DNA of 33,430 nucleotides from Pleurocapsales cyanobacterium LEGE 10410 (lineage in GTDB: Bacteria > Cyanobacteriota > Cyanobacteriia > Cyanobacteriales > Xenococcaceae), in assembly GCA_015207195.1 (NCBI GenBank), contig JADEXJ010000061.1:1-33430 (forward strand). The letters run 5' to 3'. Positions 1 to 9,449 of this stretch are shown here, in pieces (position 1 is the stretch's first letter; every line of letters begins with the position of its first letter). The translations under genes and the position numbers were made by a program. The notes beneath the pieces are model-generated. The model had not been told where the DNA came from. It ran no database searches and saw nothing but the letters and a program-made list of their open reading frames with translations.

Positions 1-34
1 ACCCTATACCTACCCCATCACTAAAACTTATTCA

Positions 35-1408
35 ATGTCAGCTTCTAATTTCTTGTTAAAACCAGGCTCTTGGGTTCGTCGTTTCGTCGGAACTATTGCC
101 AATTTAAAATTAGCGATTGTTTTGTTACTGGCGATCGCTGTAGTTAGTATTGCAGGAACAGTTATCGAACAGGCGGAAACTCTGGCTTTTTATCAGCAAA
201 ACTACCCTGAATCCCCCGCTTTATATGGCTTTTTAACCTGGAAGGTTATTTTGGCGTTGGGTTTGAATCATGTTTATAGTACCTGGTGGTATCTTTCTTT
301 ATTGGTTCTGTTTGGCATGAGCTTAACTGCCTGCACCTTTACCCGCCAGCTACCTGCCCTCAAAGCTGCCCGTAGGTGGAAGTATTATCAAAAACCCCAG
401 CAGTTTGAGAAATTAGCCTTGAGCGCAGAACTAGAACAAGGTTCGATTAAATCTTTGACTCCACTTTTAGAGCAGCAAAACTATCGAGTATGGCAACAGG
501 ACAACGCTCTTTATGCTCGGAAAGGTCTTATCGGACGTATCGGACCAATTGTGGTGCATCTTGGAATGTTAATTGTCTTGGCTGGAGGCATCTGGGGCAT
601 CTTTACAGGTTTTTTTGCTCAAGAAATGGTAGCTAGTGGCAATACTTTTAAAATTACTAATATTATTGAATCAGGTCCGTTTTCTGCTTCTCAGATTCCG
701 ACAGATTGGTCTGTTAGAGTAAACCGCTTTTGGATTGACTACACCGACAACGGAGATATTGACCAGTTTTATTCCGATCTTTCGGTATTAAGCAACGCTG
801 GTGAGGAATTAAAACAAGAAACCATTCACGTTAATAAACCCCTCCGCTATGATGGCGTTACCCTATATCAAACTAATTGGAGTATTGCTGCGGTTAGAGT
901 TCAGTTAAACAACAGTCCGATTTTTCAACTGCCAGTGGCTAAGTTGGATACTCTGGGGGCGGGAAATATCTGGGGAACTTGGATTCCTACTAAACCCGAT
1001 CTGAGTTCTGGTGTTTCGATGCTGATTAAAGATTTGCAGGGAACAGCCTTAATTTATAACCAACAGGGAGAATTGACTAGCGCGATTCGTATCGGTCAGA
1101 GTATCAACATCGACGGAATCGATCTCAAGCTGCTCGATATTCTTGGTAGTACTGGTTTGCAGATCAAAGCAGATCCAGGAGTACCTATTGTCTATACTGG
1201 TTTTGCTCTATTGATGATTGGGGTAGTGATGAGCTATTTTTCTCATTCTCAAGTCTGGGCATTAGAACAAGAGAATAGCTTTTATTTTGGTGCTAAGACC
1301 AATCGAGCGCAAGTTAGTTTTGAGAGAGAAATGCTAAGTGTAATTGACAATTTAGGGGATAAAACTAAGTCAAGCAATACGAACGAGCCTAGTAAATCTT
1401 TGGTTTAG
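35..1408 (+). CDS. ccs1: Cytochrome c biogenesis protein Ccs1 (ResB family)
   Basis: This is the membrane subunit of system II cytochrome c maturation. With CcsA it delivers haem to the CXXCH motifs of lumenal c-type cytochromes such as cytochrome f, c6 and c550. The 457-residue length fits cyanobacterial Ccs1. Visible features are a short cytoplasmic N-terminus, hydrophobic spans near residues 20-42, 75-97, 170-193 and 383-405, and a large soluble domain between the last two spans. His175 lies in the third span (VVHLGM) and His404 just after the last (SHSQVW); histidines at these places are expected haem ligands in the family. The ATG is the first plausible start and the N-terminus is typical. 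The gene converges on carB with a 34-bp gap. The upstream gene lies outside the window. Confidence 0.93.
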   Translation: MSASNFLLKPGSWVRRFVGTIANLKLAIVLLLAIAVVSIAGTVIEQAETLAFYQQNYPESPALYGFLTWKVILALGLNHVYSTWWYLSLLVLFGMSLTACTFTRQLPALKAARRWKYYQKPQQFEKLALSAELEQGSIKSLTPLLEQQNYRVWQQDNALYARKGLIGRIGPIVVHLGMLIVLAGGIWGIFTGFFAQEMVASGNTFKITNIIESGPFSASQIPTDWSVRVNRFWIDYTDNGDIDQFYSDLSVLSNAGEELKQETIHVNKPLRYDGVTLYQTNWSIAAVRVQLNNSPIFQLPVAKLDTLGAGNIWGTWIPTKPDLSSGVSMLIKDLQGTALIYNQQGELTSAIRIGQSINIDGIDLKLLDILGSTGLQIKADPGVPIVYTGFALLMIGVVMSYFSHSQVWALEQENSFYFGAKTNRAQVSFEREMLSVIDNLGDKTKSSNTNEPSKSLV

Positions 1409-1442
1409 TTGAGTTGGGAAAAAATTTCAAGGAAGTAACATC

Positions 1443-4400
1443 TTAGTTAACAGCAATGTAGTCCTGCAAAGCTTTAACTGACAGAGACTGAGACTGCAAA
1501 GAGCGAATTGCCGAGATGGTTGCCTTAGCCCCAGCAATAGTAGTGATAATTGGCAACTGGTAGTCTAGAGCCGTACGACGCAGCAGACGGGCATCGGTAT
1601 GGGATTCTTTACCGTTGGGGGTGTTAATAATGAACTGAATCTGTTCGTTCTTGATCCAGTCGATGACGTTAGGACGACCTTCATGAATTTTTAGCACCCG
1701 CTCTACATTATTTACGCCATGCTCTTGTAAGACGCGACGGGTCCCAGCAGTAGCCACGATCTGAAAACCTAAATCTAATAAGTCCTTAACCACCGAAACT
1801 ACGGCTTGTTTGTCGCGATCGCTCATCGACACCAATACCGTTCCCGTCAGGGCTAACTTTACTCCTGCTGCCAACTCTGCCTTGGCAAATGCCTTGCCAA
1901 AATCTGTATCGATGCCCATTACTTCCCCTGTAGAGCGCATCTCTGGTCCTAATAGGGTGTCCGCGCCAGGAAACTTGTTAAACGGCAGTACGACTTCTTT
2001 GACGGCAATGTGCTGGATGATCTTTTCTGAGGTAAATCCGAGGGACTCTAAAGTTTCTCCAGACATCACGCGGGATGCTAACTTGGCTAGGGGAACGCCA
2101 ATTGCTTTGGAGGCATAGGGGACGGTACGAGAAGCGCGGGGATTGGCTTCTAGAATGTAGACCTGTTCTTCCCGAACGGCATACTGAATATTGAGCAGCC
2201 CAATTACTTTGAGGGCTTGTGCCAACTGGATCGTCCACTGACGAATCGTATCGAGGACTGTGGGGGAAAGAGAAGTATGGGGCAGAGAGCAAGCGGAATC
2301 ACCTGAATGAACTCCCGCCTCTTCAATGTGTTCCATAATCCCGCCGATAACTACCTTACCCGTATGATCGGCGATCGCATCTACATCCACCTCGATCGCA
2401 TTTTCTAAAAACTTATCGATCAAAATCGGGTGTTCTGGCTCGACTTGCACCGCGTAGTTCATATAATGTTCTAAATCGCCATCGGAATAGACAATTTCCA
2501 TGGCTCTGCCCCCCAAAACATAGGAAGGACGCACCACCACGGGATAACCCAGGCGACGGGCGATCATCAGAGATTCTTCGTAGCTATGGGCGATGCCATT
2601 GGGAGGGTGCTGGATCTCTAGCTGTTGCAGAATTTGTTCAAATCTTTCTCTGTCTTCAGCAATATCGATCGAATCGGGCGAGGTACCCCAGATTTTTGTT
2701 TGTCCTCGGTCATCTGTCTTTTGTCCTTTGTTTTCTGCTAATGACTGCAAGTAGTTATTAAGTGGTACTGCCAACTTCAGGGGTGTTTGTCCGCCAAATT
2801 GAACGATGACACCTTCGGGATTTTCGGCTTCGATGATGTTGAGAACGTCTTCTTTGGTAAGGGGTTCAAAATAGAGGCGATCGCTGGTATCGTAATCGGT
2901 GGAAACCGTTTCGGGATTGGAGTTAACCATAATCGTCTCAAATCCTTCTTCCCTCAGAGCAAAGGAGGCGTGACAGCAACAGTAATCAAATTCGATTCCC
3001 TGTCCGATGCGATTCGGTCCCCCGCCGAGAATCATCACCTTGCGCCGATTGGAGATTTTAGCTTCCGATTCTCCTGTTTCGTAGGTGGAATAATAGTAGG
3101 GCGTGTAGGACTCAAACTCGGCTGCACAGGTGTCCACCAGTTTATAAACGGGAACTACTCCCAACTGCTTGCGATAGGCTCTTACTTCATCTTCGGTGGT
3201 CTTAGTAGCAAAGGCAATTTGGCGATCGCTAAATCCTTGCTGTTTGACGAACTGCATCTGTTCTTGAGAAATTTCTTTGAGAGGGGTACAGGCAAGAAAA
3301 TGCTCGGTTTCGACTAGTTGCTGCATTTTGTCCAAAAACCAGGTGTCAATGGCGGTGAGTTCGTTAATTTCCTCCACCGTCATGCCCAGTTTTAAGGCGT
3401 GATAGACGCTAAAGATGCGTTCTGGATGAGGAGTACGCAAACTAGAATGTACTTTGATTATGGAAGGGAGTAATTCTGAGCGATCGCAACCAAAACCAAA
3501 GCGATCGGTTTCGAGGGAACGCAGAGCTTTTTGCAAGGATTCACAAAAAGTACGCCCAATTGCCATGGCTTCCCCCACCGACTTCATCTGGGTAGTGAGT
3601 ACGGGTTTGGCAGCAGGAAACTTTTCAAAGGTAAAACGGGGAACTTTGGTTACTACGTAGTCAATCGTCGGTTCAAAAGAAGCGGGAGTTTTCTTAGTAA
3701 TATCGTTGGGAATTTCATCCAGGGTATAACCTACTGCTAATTTAGCAGCAAATTTGGCGATCGGGAAACCCGTTGCTTTGGAAGCTAATGCCGAAGAACG
3801 AGAAACGCGAGGATTCATTTCAATCACCATTACCTCACCATCGATGGGATTGACGGCAAACTGGATATTAGACCCCCCTGTTTCTACGCCGATCTCGCGA
3901 ATAATTTTCTGGGCAGCATCCCGCAGTCGTTGATATTCTTTATCAGTCAGGGTTTGAGCGGGAGCAACCGTAATCGAATCTCCAGTGTGGACTCCCATCG
4001 GATCGATATTTTCAATCGAACAGATGACCACCACGTTATCTGCTAGATCCCTCATCACTTCTAGCTCGTACTCTTTCCAACCCAAGAGAGATTTCTCTAC
4101 CAGAATTTGGGAGACTGGACTGGAATCGATCCCGTGTTTTGCCAGTTGTTCGTATTCCTCCTGGTTGTAGGCTATTCCCCCGCCAGTTCCGCCTAAAGTA
4201 AATGCTGGGCGAATAATTAGGGGATAAGAGCCGATTTGTCGAGCAACTGCTTTGGCTTCTTTCAGGTTATGGGCAATTCCCGAAGGACACACTGCCAAAC
4301 CAATGCGCTTCATCGCCTCTTTAAACAACAGACGGTCTTCCGCCATTTCAATTGCTGGTAGCTTGGCACCAATCAGTTCGACCCCATATTTTTCCAACAC

Positions 4401-4718
4401 GCCACTCTTGGATAGAGTCACCGCCACATTCAAAGCCGTCTGTCCCCCCATTGTTGGCAGTAGAGCATCGGGACGCTCTTTAGCTATCACCTTCTCTACG
4501 ATTTCTGGCAGTACTGGCTCAATGTAGGTGCGTTCTGCTGTTTGGGGGTCGGTCATGATTGTAGCGGGGTTGGAATTGACCAACACTACTTCATAGCCCT
4601 CTTCTCTTAGTGCCTTACAAGCCTGGGTACCAGAGTAGTCGAATTCACAAGCCTGTCCGATTACTATCGGACCAGAACCCAGCAACAAGATTTTGTGTAA
4701 GTCGTTGCGACGAGGCAT
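1443..4718 (-). CDS. carB: Carbamoyl-phosphate synthase large subunit
   Basis: It makes carbamoyl phosphate from bicarbonate, ATP and ammonia passed from CarA, feeding arginine and pyrimidine synthesis. The 1091 residues show the internally duplicated layout. The N-terminal half begins [20 protein letters not shown] and carries an ATP-grasp domain to about residue 400. An oligomerisation region follows, then a second half with [20 protein letters not shown], and a C-terminal MGS-like allosteric domain from about 940. Methionine start at [14 protein letters not shown] is conserved in the family. It is longer than the E. coli enzyme (about 1073 residues), partly because of an insertion at about residues 658-674 encoded by heptanucleotide repeats (listed separately). 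The insertion sits in a loop just before the GTSPDSID motif and keeps the frame, so the enzyme is probably functional. Transcription runs away from the DUF1622 gene. Confidence 0.97.
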   Translation of the reverse strand: MPRRNDLHKILLLGSGPIVIGQACEFDYSGTQACKALREEGYEVVLVNSNPATIMTDPQTAERTYIEPVLPEIVEKVIAKERPDALLPTMGGQTALNVAVTLSKSGVLEKYGVELIGAKLPAIEMAEDRLLFKEAMKRIGLAVCPSGIAHNLKEAKAVARQIGSYPLIIRPAFTLGGTGGGIAYNQEEYEQLAKHGIDSSPVSQILVEKSLLGWKEYELEVMRDLADNVVVICSIENIDPMGVHTGDSITVAPAQTLTDKEYQRLRDAAQKIIREIGVETGGSNIQFAVNPIDGEVMVIEMNPRVSRSSALASKATGFPIAKFAAKLAVGYTLDEIPNDITKKTPASFEPTIDYVVTKVPRFTFEKFPAAKPVLTTQMKSVGEAMAIGRTFCESLQKALRSLETDRFGFGCDRSELLPSIIKVHSSLRTPHPERIFSVYHALKLGMTVEEINELTAIDTWFLDKMQQLVETEHFLACTPLKEISQEQMQFVKQQGFSDRQIAFATKTTEDEVRAYRKQLGVVPVYKLVDTCAAEFESYTPYYYSTYETGESEAKISNRRKVMILGGGPNRIGQGIEFDYCCCHASFALREEGFETIMVNSNPETVSTDYDTSDRLYFEPLTKEDVLNIIEAENPEGVIVQFGGQTPLKLAVPLNNYLQSLAENKGQKTDDRGQTKIWGTSPDSIDIAEDRERFEQILQQLEIQHPPNGIAHSYEESLMIARRLGYPVVVRPSYVLGGRAMEIVYSDGDLEHYMNYAVQVEPEHPILIDKFLENAIEVDVDAIADHTGKVVIGGIMEHIEEAGVHSGDSACSLPHTSLSPTVLDTIRQWTIQLAQALKVIGLLNIQYAVREEQVYILEANPRASRTVPYASKAIGVPLAKLASRVMSGETLESLGFTSEKIIQHIAVKEVVLPFNKFPGADTLLGPEMRSTGEVMGIDTDFGKAFAKAELAAGVKLALTGTVLVSMSDRDKQAVVSVVKDLLDLGFQIVATAGTRRVLQEHGVNNVERVLKIHEGRPNVIDWIKNEQIQFIINTPNGKESHTDARLLRRTALDYQLPIITTIAGAKATISAIRSLQSQSLSVKALQDYIAVN
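2699..2733. repeat. Heptanucleotide repeat (STRR-like) inside carB
   Basis: Read on the plus strand, five successive 7-base units fall in perfect register: TTTGTCC, TCGGTCA, TCTGTCT, TTTGTCC, TTTGTTT. On the coding strand they encode a polar stretch rich in Lys, Gln, Asp and Arg (about [12 protein letters not shown]). This stretch is absent from E. coli CarB, where the chain goes almost directly from the LARALE-type helix to GTSPD. The same repeat style recurs at 27773-27807 in non-coding DNA. The insertion keeps the carB frame. Confidence 0.75.
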
Positions 4719-5245
4719 ATTATTTATTTGAGGATAGTAATTTTACTCCTAATCTTTATTATCGGTTGTTACCTTGCTGGTTATCGTAACAATGGCTACT
4801 AATTATTTGAGTGAAATTATTGTTTATATAATGATAAATTAATGATAAGTTTTTCAAGTCAATTGCCATCATGATGTTTTAGAGAAATTGCTTGAGCGAT
4901 TAATCGAATTTTTGTAGTATTTTTGGCAATTAGCAGATTATGTATATTTGACAACAGAAAAAATTATACATAAAAGTATTATTTAACTAAAAGATTAATA
5001 AAAATAAAAAAATTAAATATCATCATAAAGGATACAGGTTTTAGCGAAGTAATCTATTCTTAGCTTTGAACTGTTAGCTTTTAACTATATTTGTGCGACC
5101 GTGAAAATGATAGAATCATACCTCGATACAGCAACGCCTATATTCTCTAGACGACAGCCTAAACTAATTGTTATTTAAGGCGATCGCCTGTTTGGTTTTA
5201 GCCTCGGCTATCCTGTTCTTAAGTATTGAGATCGACGCTAATATA
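4719..5245. other. AT-rich intergenic region between carB and the DUF1622 gene
   Basis: This divergent gap of about 0.5 kb must hold the promoters of carB (leftward) and of the DUF1622 gene (rightward). It is strongly AT-rich around 4800-5030. I see no RNA gene, no convincing conserved operator and no ORF with coding character, apart from a possible TTG-initiated extension of the downstream gene from 5168. A loosely repetitive stretch of AGCTTT/TTAGC words lies near 5055-5085. Confidence 0.4.
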
Positions 5246-5635
5246 ATGGAGAAACTTTTAGAAGTAACCGAAGCAGAACTACATCAGATTGCAACTATTA
5301 TCAAGCTAGTTATCGAAGCTATATCCATCTCTATTGTCGTTTTTTCAATTCTTAAAACCGTTCCCAAATTTGTTCATAGCTATCAAAAGAAAGACTCTGA
5401 AGACTTTTATCATGAAATTAGATTAGACCTTGGTCTATCTTTAGCACTTGCTCTAGAATTTTTGTTAGCTGCTGATATCGTGGCAACAGCAGTAACTCCG
5501 ACTTGGGAATCCATTGGATTGCTCGGAGCAATTGCTGGAATTAGAACTTTTTTGAATTATTTTTTACGCCAAGAAGTTAAAGAATTAGAAGCAGAAAAGA
5601 AGATAAATCAGGTCGAACGTGCTTTCAGAAGTTAG
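5246..5635 (+). CDS. DUF1622 family membrane protein
   Basis: The 129-residue product from the ATG at 5246 has hydrophobic stretches near residues 15-40 (LVIEAISISIVVFSILKTV), 66-85 and 88-105. The core EIRLDLGLSLALALEFLLAA followed by TPTWESIGLLGAIAGIRTFL matches what I know of DUF1622, a small bacterial integral membrane family of unknown function. The ORF could start at a TTG at 5168, which would add a hydrophobic 26-residue leader. I prefer the ATG because the shorter form fits the family length, but neither start has a clear Shine-Dalgarno sequence. The C-terminus (KELEAEKKINQVERAF) is charged and probably cytoplasmic. It lies upstream of the DUF6335 gene on the same strand, 176 bp away. 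No function can be assigned. Confidence 0.75.
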   Translation: MEKLLEVTEAELHQIATIIKLVIEAISISIVVFSILKTVPKFVHSYQKKDSEDFYHEIRLDLGLSLALALEFLLAADIVATAVTPTWESIGLLGAIAGIRTFLNYFLRQEVKELEAEKKINQVERAFRS

Positions 5636-5811
5636 ATATTGTCAGCATTTTAATTTGATTGCTAAAATCTCAGATTTTGCGTGCATTTTTCCGCTTCACC
5701 TCCTAGCAAATGAGTCTAAAATTTATTTTTTAAAGCATCAGAGCGAGATAAAATTTAAGTAATAAGAGACTTGTGAAGAGTCAAGCAATATTATGGCAAG
5801 GAGAAGGCATT

Positions 5812-6243
5812 ATGAAATATCCGAGAAACTTCAATGCACTCAACTCTTCAAATGGTCAATGGAAAGAACAACTCGAAGAGGAATTGCTAGAGGAATTCAT
5901 CAAAATAGAAGATGACGACCCCATCTTTTCGGGTTTAGCTGACCGCGATACGGGAATGAGACGAACCCTCTCAAAATTAAAAGCGATTAGGATTTCTGGT
6001 AGTGATGTCACTGGTGGCGATCTGGACGATAATTGGTATCAAGCAGAGGTGGTAGGGGAAGAAGCTGTCGGCGGACAGACTCCTACTCCCGATCAAAATG
6101 TAACCGAGCAATTGCTTCTGGCAACTGGTATTGACGCAGCTGATGGCGAACTCGTACAGGTCAAAGAGAAATTAGAGCGTCGCGATCGCCAACGCTGGGA
6201 ATTAGAGCCAGATTCTGCCGAAGATTATGAACAACATTCCTAA
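5812..6243 (+). CDS. DUF6335 family protein (cyanobacterial, unknown function)
   Basis: The 143-residue acidic soluble protein has an N-terminal Glu-rich helix (QLEEELLEEFIKIEDDDP). It then has the conserved-looking segments GGDLDDNWYQAEVVGEEAVG, TPTPDQNVTEQLLLATGI and RDRQRWELEPDSAEDY. That motif order is what I associate with the cyanobacterial family DUF6335, whose function is unknown. The start is set at the ATG at 5812, preceded by AAGGAG about 8 bases upstream, a good ribosome binding site. A GTG at 5773 would add 13 residues but lacks that spacing. It is transcribed toward cphA with 458 bp between them, so co-transcription is uncertain. Confidence 0.8.
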   Translation: MKYPRNFNALNSSNGQWKEQLEEELLEEFIKIEDDDPIFSGLADRDTGMRRTLSKLKAIRISGSDVTGGDLDDNWYQAEVVGEEAVGGQTPTPDQNVTEQLLLATGIDAADGELVQVKEKLERRDRQRWELEPDSAEDYEQHS

Positions 6244-6701
6244 TCGATCTGTGCTTGTTTATGGAATAGTGGGGAAAAGTCTGCTCCGTTGACTGTTGGG
6301 AGCAAACTCAACTTGCCCGTCTATCGACTTGGAGAGAAAAAATTCTTGTTTGAGTTCAAGGCGAGGTTCGACAAGATTCATAGTATCGATCTCTTCTAAA
6401 ACCGAATTAAAACAGCAAATTCATCAATAAATTGGGTTTTATCAAATAATTATCACCATTATCATCTAAAAAAAATACTAAACATTTTTGTCATTTAACC
6501 CTGACATAATTGAGTTTTTTTGACTTACCAGCATTGATTTTAATTCTGCCAAAATATTTGTTGTTCTTAAAACAAATAACTGCTTAGAAATCGATAATTA
6601 TTAATTAAATGCCAATGAACCTAATCTGTTCAATTTTACTCAATCAACTTTGAACATTGACCAAATTCAAACTGAGAACAATTCCCTAGAAGGTAAATGT
6701 C
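6244..6701. other. Intergenic region upstream of cphA
   Basis: This 458-bp stretch probably contains the cphA promoter. The segment 6420-6660 is very AT-rich. I looked for an NtcA-type GTA-N8-TAC site and found no convincing one. A minus-strand 40-codon ORF (6259-6381) is listed separately as a weak candidate. There is no tRNA or clear intrinsic terminator. Confidence 0.35.
6259..6381 (-). CDS. Candidate small ORF, 40 aa, unknown
   Basis: A minus-strand ATG at 6381 opens 40 codons ending in TAA (N-terminus MNLVEPRLELKQEFF, C-terminus RSRLFPTIP). AGAAGAG lies about 9 bases upstream as a weak ribosome binding site. There is no recognised domain, membrane segment or cysteine motif. An ORF this short can arise by chance, so this is only a candidate. 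Confidence 0.15.
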   Translation of the reverse strand: MNLVEPRLELKQEFFLSKSIDGQVEFAPNSQRSRLFPTIP

Positions 6702-9320
6702 ATGATGAAAATCTTGAAGGTCAAGACGTTACGCGGTCCAAATTATTGGAGTATTCAACACCAAAAACTGATTGTTCTACAGCTTGATTTAAAAGAGCTG
6801 GCTGAGAAACGCTCCGACGAAATTCCTGATTTTTACCAGGGATTAACTGAGGTTTTCTCTGGTTCAACTTCCCCTCGTTGGAATGGGTTATTAAAACAGT
6901 TAGAAGAAGGAGCTTTTCTAGAAAAGATTGTCCCACAGGTGGCTCTAGAACTCCAGTCCTTAGCAGGGATGCCAGTTAAATTTAGCTGCACTCGCTCTAC
7001 TTCATATTCTGGGGTTTATCAAGTAATCTTCGAGTATCGGGAAGAAAAGGCTGGTCGCTACGCTGCTAGAGCAGCAGTGCGTCTCTGTCAAAATTTAGCA
7101 GATAGGGGTTACTATCCCTCTAGCGAATTAGAGCAAGATCTGCGGGATTTGAGAGAACTACGAGCAGAAGGGGCTTTGGGTCCTAGTACGGAAGCAATTA
7201 TCCAAGAAGCGGAGGCACGGGGAATACCGTGGATGCAATTGAATACTCGCGCCATGACTCAGCTTGGCTACGGAGCCAATCAAAAGCGCATCCAGGCAAC
7301 CCAGAGTGATCGCACCAGTATTTTAGGGATTGAGTTGGCAGGCGACAAAGAAGCAACCAAAGAAATTCTCCAAAAGTTGGGAATTCCCGTGCCTCAGGGT
7401 ATAAACATTCGCTACTTAGACGAACTGAAAGGAGCGATCGAACGAGTCGGCGACTTTCCCGTGGTGATTAAGCCCTCAGATTGCAACCACGGACGGGGAG
7501 TTACGACTGACATTAATAGCTGGCGAGAAGCAGAACTAGCCTTCGACACCGCCATTGGCGTTTCTAAAATCAAAGAGGTGATTGTCGAACGTTATCATCG
7601 CGGGCGGGATCATCGAGTACTAGTGGTCGGTGGCAAAATGGTAGCAGTTGCCGAGAGAGTTCCCGCTCATGTGGTGGGGGATGACCGCTCTACCATTGAA
7701 GAACTGATTGAGTCAGCAAATCGAGATCCCCGACGGGGAGAAGGTCACAACAACGTCATGACTCGCATCGAGCTAGACCGCAGTAGTTTCGAGCTGCTAC
7801 GCCAGCAGAGAGCTACTCTCGACACGATTCTGCCAGCAGGAGAAATCTGCTATTTGAAAGCTACAGCCAATCTCAGTACGGGGGGAATGGCGATCGATCG
7901 CACGGACGAGATTCATCCAGATAATATTTGGTTAGCAGAAAGAGCAGCTCGGATTGTTGGACTGGATATTGCGGGAATCGATATTGTTACCCCCGATATT
8001 TCCCGTTCTCTATCAGAGGTTAACGGTGTGGCGATCGAAGTCAATGCAGCTCCAGGGTTTCGGATGCACGTTTGCCCCAGCCAGGGTAAGTCTCGCAATG
8101 TAGCTGCTCCCGTGATCGATCTGCTATTTCCTCCCCGCAGCAACCCTCGCATCCCGATTCTTGCCGTCACTGGAACCAATGGCAAAACCACAACCACCCG
8201 TCTACTCGCTCACATTTTGAGACAAACTCGACGCACCGTGGGCTATACTACCACTGACGGAATTTATGTCGATGACTATTTAGTAGAAGCAGGAGACAAT
8301 ACAGGACCTCAAAGTGCGAGGTTAATCTTACAAGATCCCACGGTAGAAGTTGCCGTACTAGAAACGGCAAGAGGGGGGATTCTGCGTTCTGGATTGGGCT
8401 TTGATGCTTGCGATGTCGGCATCGTGCTTAATGTGACTGGGGATCACCTGGGAATTGACGGCATTGACACCATTGAAGACATGGCTGCTCTAAAAAGTGT
8501 AGTTGCAAAATCCGTATTTCCTCATGGTTATGCCGTACTCAACGCCGACGATCCCTTGGTAGCCGAGATGTCACAGCGAACAAAAGCCCAGGTAGCTTAC
8601 TTTTCCATGGATCCCCAAAATGAGCTGGTGCAGTCCCAGATCCGCCAGGGTGGTTTAGCAGCAGTTTATGAGCATGGTTATTTATCGATTTTGCAGGGAG
8701 ATCAAACCCTCAGAATCCAGCAGGCGATCGATGTACCATTAACTTTGGGTGGATTGGCTCCCTTCATGATTGCCAATGCCCTCGCAGCCAGTTTAGCTGC
8801 ATTTACTCAAGGAGTGGCATTAGAAGATATTCGCCAAGCTCTGACTACCTTTAGAGCTTCAGTGAGTCAAACGCCAGGACGCATGAATTTATTTAATTTA
8901 GGTAGTTATCATGCTTTGGTAGATTACGCCCACAATCTGGCTAGCTATCAGGCACTGGGGAGTTTTGTCTGTAACTGGTCGGGAGAACGTATCGGTGTAG
9001 TGGGCGCGCCAGGCGATCGCCGTGACGAAGATTTTATTGCTCTGGGTAAGCTTTCTGCTCGAATATTCGATCGCATTGTAGTCAAAGAAGATGATGATAC
9101 TCGTGGTCGTCGTCGCGGAGAAGTTGCCAATTTAATTTGTGAGGGCATCGACCGAGAAAAACCCGATTGTCGCTACGAATCGATCCTGACAGAAACAACA
9201 GCGATTGACATCGCGCTGGATGAGGCTCCCCAAGGTAGTTTAGTGGTTATTCTTCCAGAAAAGGTCGGTCGCACCCTGGACTTAATTGAGGCTCGCCATC
9301 CGCAAAGTGAATCATGCTAA
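6702..9320 (+). CDS. cphA: Cyanophycin synthetase
   Basis: It polymerises aspartate and arginine into cyanophycin, the nitrogen and carbon reserve of cyanobacteria, using ATP for each addition. The 872 residues match the family length. The N-terminal domain covers about 1-160 (start MMKILKVKTLRGPNYWS). An ATP-grasp domain spans about 215-480, with DFPVVIKPSDCNHGRGVTTD and EVNAAPGFRMHV. A C-terminal Mur-ligase-like domain begins near 486, with P-loop GTNGKTT at residues 491-497 and later NVTGDHLGIDGI and VDYAHN. The ATG is preceded by AAGG. All expected motifs are present, so the enzyme should be active. In many cyanobacteria cphB (cyanophycinase) lies directly upstream; here it does not, so degradation must be encoded elsewhere or missing. 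Downstream is a transposable element starting about 10 bp past the stop codon. Confidence 0.97.
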   Translation: MMKILKVKTLRGPNYWSIQHQKLIVLQLDLKELAEKRSDEIPDFYQGLTEVFSGSTSPRWNGLLKQLEEGAFLEKIVPQVALELQSLAGMPVKFSCTRSTSYSGVYQVIFEYREEKAGRYAARAAVRLCQNLADRGYYPSSELEQDLRDLRELRAEGALGPSTEAIIQEAEARGIPWMQLNTRAMTQLGYGANQKRIQATQSDRTSILGIELAGDKEATKEILQKLGIPVPQGINIRYLDELKGAIERVGDFPVVIKPSDCNHGRGVTTDINSWREAELAFDTAIGVSKIKEVIVERYHRGRDHRVLVVGGKMVAVAERVPAHVVGDDRSTIEELIESANRDPRRGEGHNNVMTRIELDRSSFELLRQQRATLDTILPAGEICYLKATANLSTGGMAIDRTDEIHPDNIWLAERAARIVGLDIAGIDIVTPDISRSLSEVNGVAIEVNAAPGFRMHVCPSQGKSRNVAAPVIDLLFPPRSNPRIPILAVTGTNGKTTTTRLLAHILRQTRRTVGYTTTDGIYVDDYLVEAGDNTGPQSARLILQDPTVEVAVLETARGGILRSGLGFDACDVGIVLNVTGDHLGIDGIDTIEDMAALKSVVAKSVFPHGYAVLNADDPLVAEMSQRTKAQVAYFSMDPQNELVQSQIRQGGLAAVYEHGYLSILQGDQTLRIQQAIDVPLTLGGLAPFMIANALAASLAAFTQGVALEDIRQALTTFRASVSQTPGRMNLFNLGSYHALVDYAHNLASYQALGSFVCNWSGERIGVVGAPGDRRDEDFIALGKLSARIFDRIVVKEDDDTRGRRRGEVANLICEGIDREKPDCRYESILTETTAIDIALDEAPQGSLVVILPEKVGRTLDLIEARHPQSESC

Positions 9321-9344
9321 TTTTTCACCGAAACGGGCGAGAAG

Positions 9345-9380
9345 CCTCGTCCTTTAGCGGAGCGGAGGACGACAAAGGAC
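9345..9380 (+). repeat. Left-end hairpin of the tnpB element
   Basis: GTCCTTT at 9349-9355 pairs with AAAGGAC at 9374-9380. An alternative stem pairs CGTCCT (9348-9353) with AGGACG (9366-9371). The left edge shares AAGCCTCG with the right-end hairpin. This is consistent with a subterminal left end recognised by a Y1 transposase. Confidence 0.6.
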
Positions 9381-9449
9381 TTGTCCGCATGTAGGGATAG
9401 CCCGCAATAACTTTTCTTTTCAGCGTTCATATGTGATATATTTATAGGC

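Noticed and set aside
1810-4527. Several plus-strand ORFs of 60-176 codons within carB
   Set aside because: They lie antisense to a well-supported essential gene, have no recognisable domain and no ribosome binding sites; they are frame shadows.
6540-6701. NtcA binding site upstream of cphA
   Set aside because: No GTA-N8-TAC match was found in the upstream region; nitrogen control cannot be claimed from sequence.
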